The notes beneath the pieces were generated by a model. It did no database searches. It saw only the letters and a list, made by a program, of their open reading frames with translations, and had not been told where the DNA came from. Made by a program: the position numbers and the translations under genes. A stretch of 64,000 nt of DNA from Endozoicomonas sp. NE40 (lineage in GTDB: Bacteria > Pseudomonadota > Gammaproteobacteria > Pseudomonadales > Endozoicomonadaceae). Shown one piece after another: positions 62,110 to 64,000 of this stretch (within the stretch, counting starts at the first letter, position 1; each line of letters begins with the position of its first letter). The stretch is from the NCBI RefSeq assembly GCF_040549045.1, contig NZ_JBEWTB010000001.1:62001-126000 (forward strand), given 5' to 3'.

Positions 62110-63327
62110 TTATGCATTCTCCTGAAATTCTGAGCGGATAAACTCGATACGTTCAAACAGGGCCTGGGACACCTCGTAAACCGATGTACTGGCACGTTTG
62201 AGGGCGTCCTTTGACCCATCGTAATTGGAAGGGGGGATGGTGATCACGGTATCGAACGTCTCACCGCAGCGCTCCATGGCGTCCAGACGGGGGAAGGTGG
62301 CATCCAGAATGTCGCCACCAAAGACTTCCTTGGCCTGGCTGTAGGCAACCAGCTGGTCTTTCTTGTTAGCCAGCTTGGTCATCATGGGGATATTGGTGTG
62401 GTAACGCACCTCGGTGCCGGTACTCTCAATCATCTTGACGATATCCGGGATGCGGGAGGTGTAACGCAGGGAGGAATGAAAATCCACCTGGGCCGGGGCA
62501 ATAGGCGTCACCAGCATATCGGCCGCAACAACGCACTGTTTCAGCAGCGCATCCAGATGCGGGCCGGTGTCGAGGAAAATAAAGTCGTAATCGCCTTCCA
62601 GCTTTTTGATCAGACAGTCACGCAGGGCCTCATTGGGGTTTACACCGGGCAGGTGTTCGGCACAGAGTTCTTCCCATAAGGCGGCGGTAAAGCCGTCATC
62701 AATAGACGCTGGCAGTACATCGACGCCCGGCACCTGGGTCTGAATGATAAAGTGTTCTTTTATCTCTTCAGCGGGCAGGTCCTGCAGAATAGCCTGAACC
62801 CCGGTGGTCTCAACCAGGCCAACCGAGTGTTTATGGGACAGGAACATGGTGGCCGAGGACTGGGGATCAAGGTCAACCACCAGGATTCTCAGATCATGCT
62901 TCAGCAGCATGGGGTGGGTTCTCATACCATGAGCAATGGACACCGTACTGACCGTTTTGCTGATGCCGCCCTTGAGGTTACCAATAAACACCACCCAGGC
63001 TTTGTCGTACTGGTCCCTGAGCTTGGGTTCGCCACGGAAGTGATAGAACTCGGCCACATCCTCAATGGTCAGTTTGTAGGGACGTGTCGCCTTGTTCTCA
63101 TCCCGGTGCAGGGCAATGCCGCTCTCCTGCATGGCGTTCAGGGTGGTTTCAGCAATGCGCTTGGAAATGCCCAGCTCGCTGGTTAACTCACCTTTGCTGT
63201 AGGTGCGGTAGTAACCGCCAATGCCCAGCTCTTTTTTCTGCCTGTCGATATCCCGAACCAGCTTGTGCAACATCCGCTCGGAACGGCGCTTAAAGCGTTC
63301 CATCTGCCTTTTGGCATCTTTTCTCAT
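62110..63327 (-). CDS. parA2: ParA-family partition ATPase with N-terminal DNA-binding domain
   Basis: 405 aa from the ATG at 63327, chosen because a GGAAA site precedes it and the protein then starts with the charged MRKDAKRQMERFKRRSER; an upstream in-frame start gives 430 aa. The N-terminal winged helix (GELTSELGISKRIAETTLNAM) marks the large type Ia ParA, which also represses its own operon. The Walker A is NLKGGISKTVSTV, followed by LVVDLDPQSSATM and DFIFLDTGPHLDALL. The gene pair is like those that segregate P1-type plasmids and Vibrio chromosome II. Confidence 0.92.
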   Translation of the reverse strand: MRKDAKRQMERFKRRSERMLHKLVRDIDRQKKELGIGGYYRTYSKGELTSELGISKRIAETTLNAMQESGIALHRDENKATRPYKLTIEDVAEFYHFRGEPKLRDQYDKAWVVFIGNLKGGISKTVSTVSIAHGMRTHPMLLKHDLRILVVDLDPQSSATMFLSHKHSVGLVETTGVQAILQDLPAEEIKEHFIIQTQVPGVDVLPASIDDGFTAALWEELCAEHLPGVNPNEALRDCLIKKLEGDYDFIFLDTGPHLDALLKQCVVAADMLVTPIAPAQVDFHSSLRYTSRIPDIVKMIESTGTEVRYHTNIPMMTKLANKKDQLVAYSQAKEVFGGDILDATFPRLDAMERCGETFDTVITIPPSNYDGSKDALKRASTSVYEVSQALFERIEFIRSEFQENA

Positions 63328-63572
63328 GGTCGTGTTTTCCAGTATGTGCCGGTTTGTTTGTAAGGGTTCTATAAACCAGCACATGAGGCTGATAGGTGAC
63401 ACATGGTCTGATTATTACACCCATGCCGGTTTAATGCAAAAAACAGAAGCCGCACAGCCGTTGGAGCGGTAAGCAGGGAACCCGTCACGGGCAGGAAGGA
63501 AAGGTTGTGAATGTATGAAGTCGGGAATCTGCCGGAGGATCTGGCAGGCTCCCGTGGGGAGCGAAGCCTGCT

Positions 63573-64000
63573 CTATTTGCGAACCGCCCTGATACCGTAG
63601 AAGTCCGTGAGTTTGTCCTGTGGCAGTAACTCATCAATCACCACCCAGTTCCATGCTTTCCGGTACCACTGGGTCACTGTCAGCCTTTTCTCGGCGTTTT
63701 CGATTTTAAACAGGGCCAGGGTGCGTAGCAGAATTTTTTCTTCGATATCCGTCAGTTTTGTAATTTCTTCCCTGAAGGGGGAGGTATCAGTGATCATGTT
63801 CAGCTGAAACTCCTGCGCCCGGAATGCATAGACCATGTCGTCCATTAAGATCCGGTTCTTGACATAACCGCAGAATAATCCCTTCCAGCGGGCAGGGGTT
63901 TGTGGCTCGGAACAGGCGTTGTCGTGGTGGTCAATAAAAAAGGAAATCGTCCAGACCGCAAAGTCTTCTGTCTCGCCTTCGTATTGCTCAAAATCAGGGT
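63573..64000 (-). CDS. hypothetical protein, 5' end beyond the window
   Basis: The minus-strand frame ending at 63573 stays open to the right edge of the window, so the gene is truncated. The visible 142 residues read, in parts, PDFEQYEGETEDFAVWTISF, then HHDNACSEP, RWKGLFCGYVKNRILMDDMV and KLTDIEEKILLRTLALFKIE. The ATG at 63845 is therefore internal rather than the real start. It has no motif I recognise. Its position beside parA2 suggests a replication or maintenance gene of the same replicon, but that is only positional. Confidence 0.6.
   Translation of the reverse strand, partial: PDFEQYEGETEDFAVWTISFFIDHHDNACSEPQTPARWKGLFCGYVKNRILMDDMVYAFRAQEFQLNMITDTSPFREEITKLTDIEEKILLRTLALFKIENAEKRLTVTQWYRKAWNWVVIDELLPQDKLTDFYGIRAVRK

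Overview
The window looks like part of a large replicon (secondary chromosome, megaplasmid or plasmid-derived region) of a marine, animal-associated gammaproteobacterium. An Endozoicomonas-like symbiont is my best guess. This is inferred from gene content: OprD-type porins, amino-sugar and hexuronate catabolism, orphan type VI secretion (T6SS) cargo, eukaryote-like effector candidates and two different ParA/ParB partition systems. No rRNA, tRNA or CRISPR array was seen.

Layout. 0.2-4.0 kb: a PP2C phosphatase, a RAYT-like protein that has lost its HUH histidines, an NTF2-like protein and a secreted protein of unknown function. 4.1-16.1 kb: a divergent N-acetylgalactosamine/galactosamine locus. 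The minus arm holds the ABC ATPase, agaR, agaS, a ROK kinase, kbaY and a porin. The plus arm holds the binding protein, two permeases, kbaZ and the deacetylase. 16.1-19.0 kb: a VOC protein and a secreted PAN-metallophosphoesterase-LamG protein behind a clear Pho box. 19.2-24.3 kb: an orphan T6SS cargo module (Hcp, VgrG, adaptor-like protein, periplasmic immunity candidate, class 3 lipase, PAAR). 24.4-28.7 kb: a 1445-residue exported repeat protein.

28.9-36.2 kb is plasmid-like: a parA-parB-(HTH-only parB-like) operon with palindromes and iteron-like repeats upstream, a resolvase remnant, a papain/transglutaminase-fold protein, a tyrosine recombinase and KfrA. 36.4-51.7 kb is a complete beta-glucuronide/hexuronate pathway: UxuR-type regulator, UxuA, UxuB, GPH transporter, two beta-glucuronidases, a porin split by an IS4-type element with a 9-bp target duplication, Eda, KdgK and UxaC. 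Shared TTGG-N5-CCAA operators tie these genes together.

52.4-61.0 kb is an accessory, host-interaction-like block: an exported GT-B-like protein, an OTU cysteine protease, a nucleotidyltransferase, a 988-residue coiled-coil protein with a bipartite nuclear-localisation-like motif, and a secreted protein ending in a DM9-like domain. 61.1-63.3 kb is a second, P1/Vibrio-chromosome-II-type parA-parB pair, followed by a gene cut by the right edge.

Taken together, the catabolic genes can process GalNAc and glucuronate, the two sugars of chondroitin-type glycosaminoglycans. That suggests feeding on animal-host glycans. No lyase or sulfatase is present here, so the upstream depolymerisation step is not shown.
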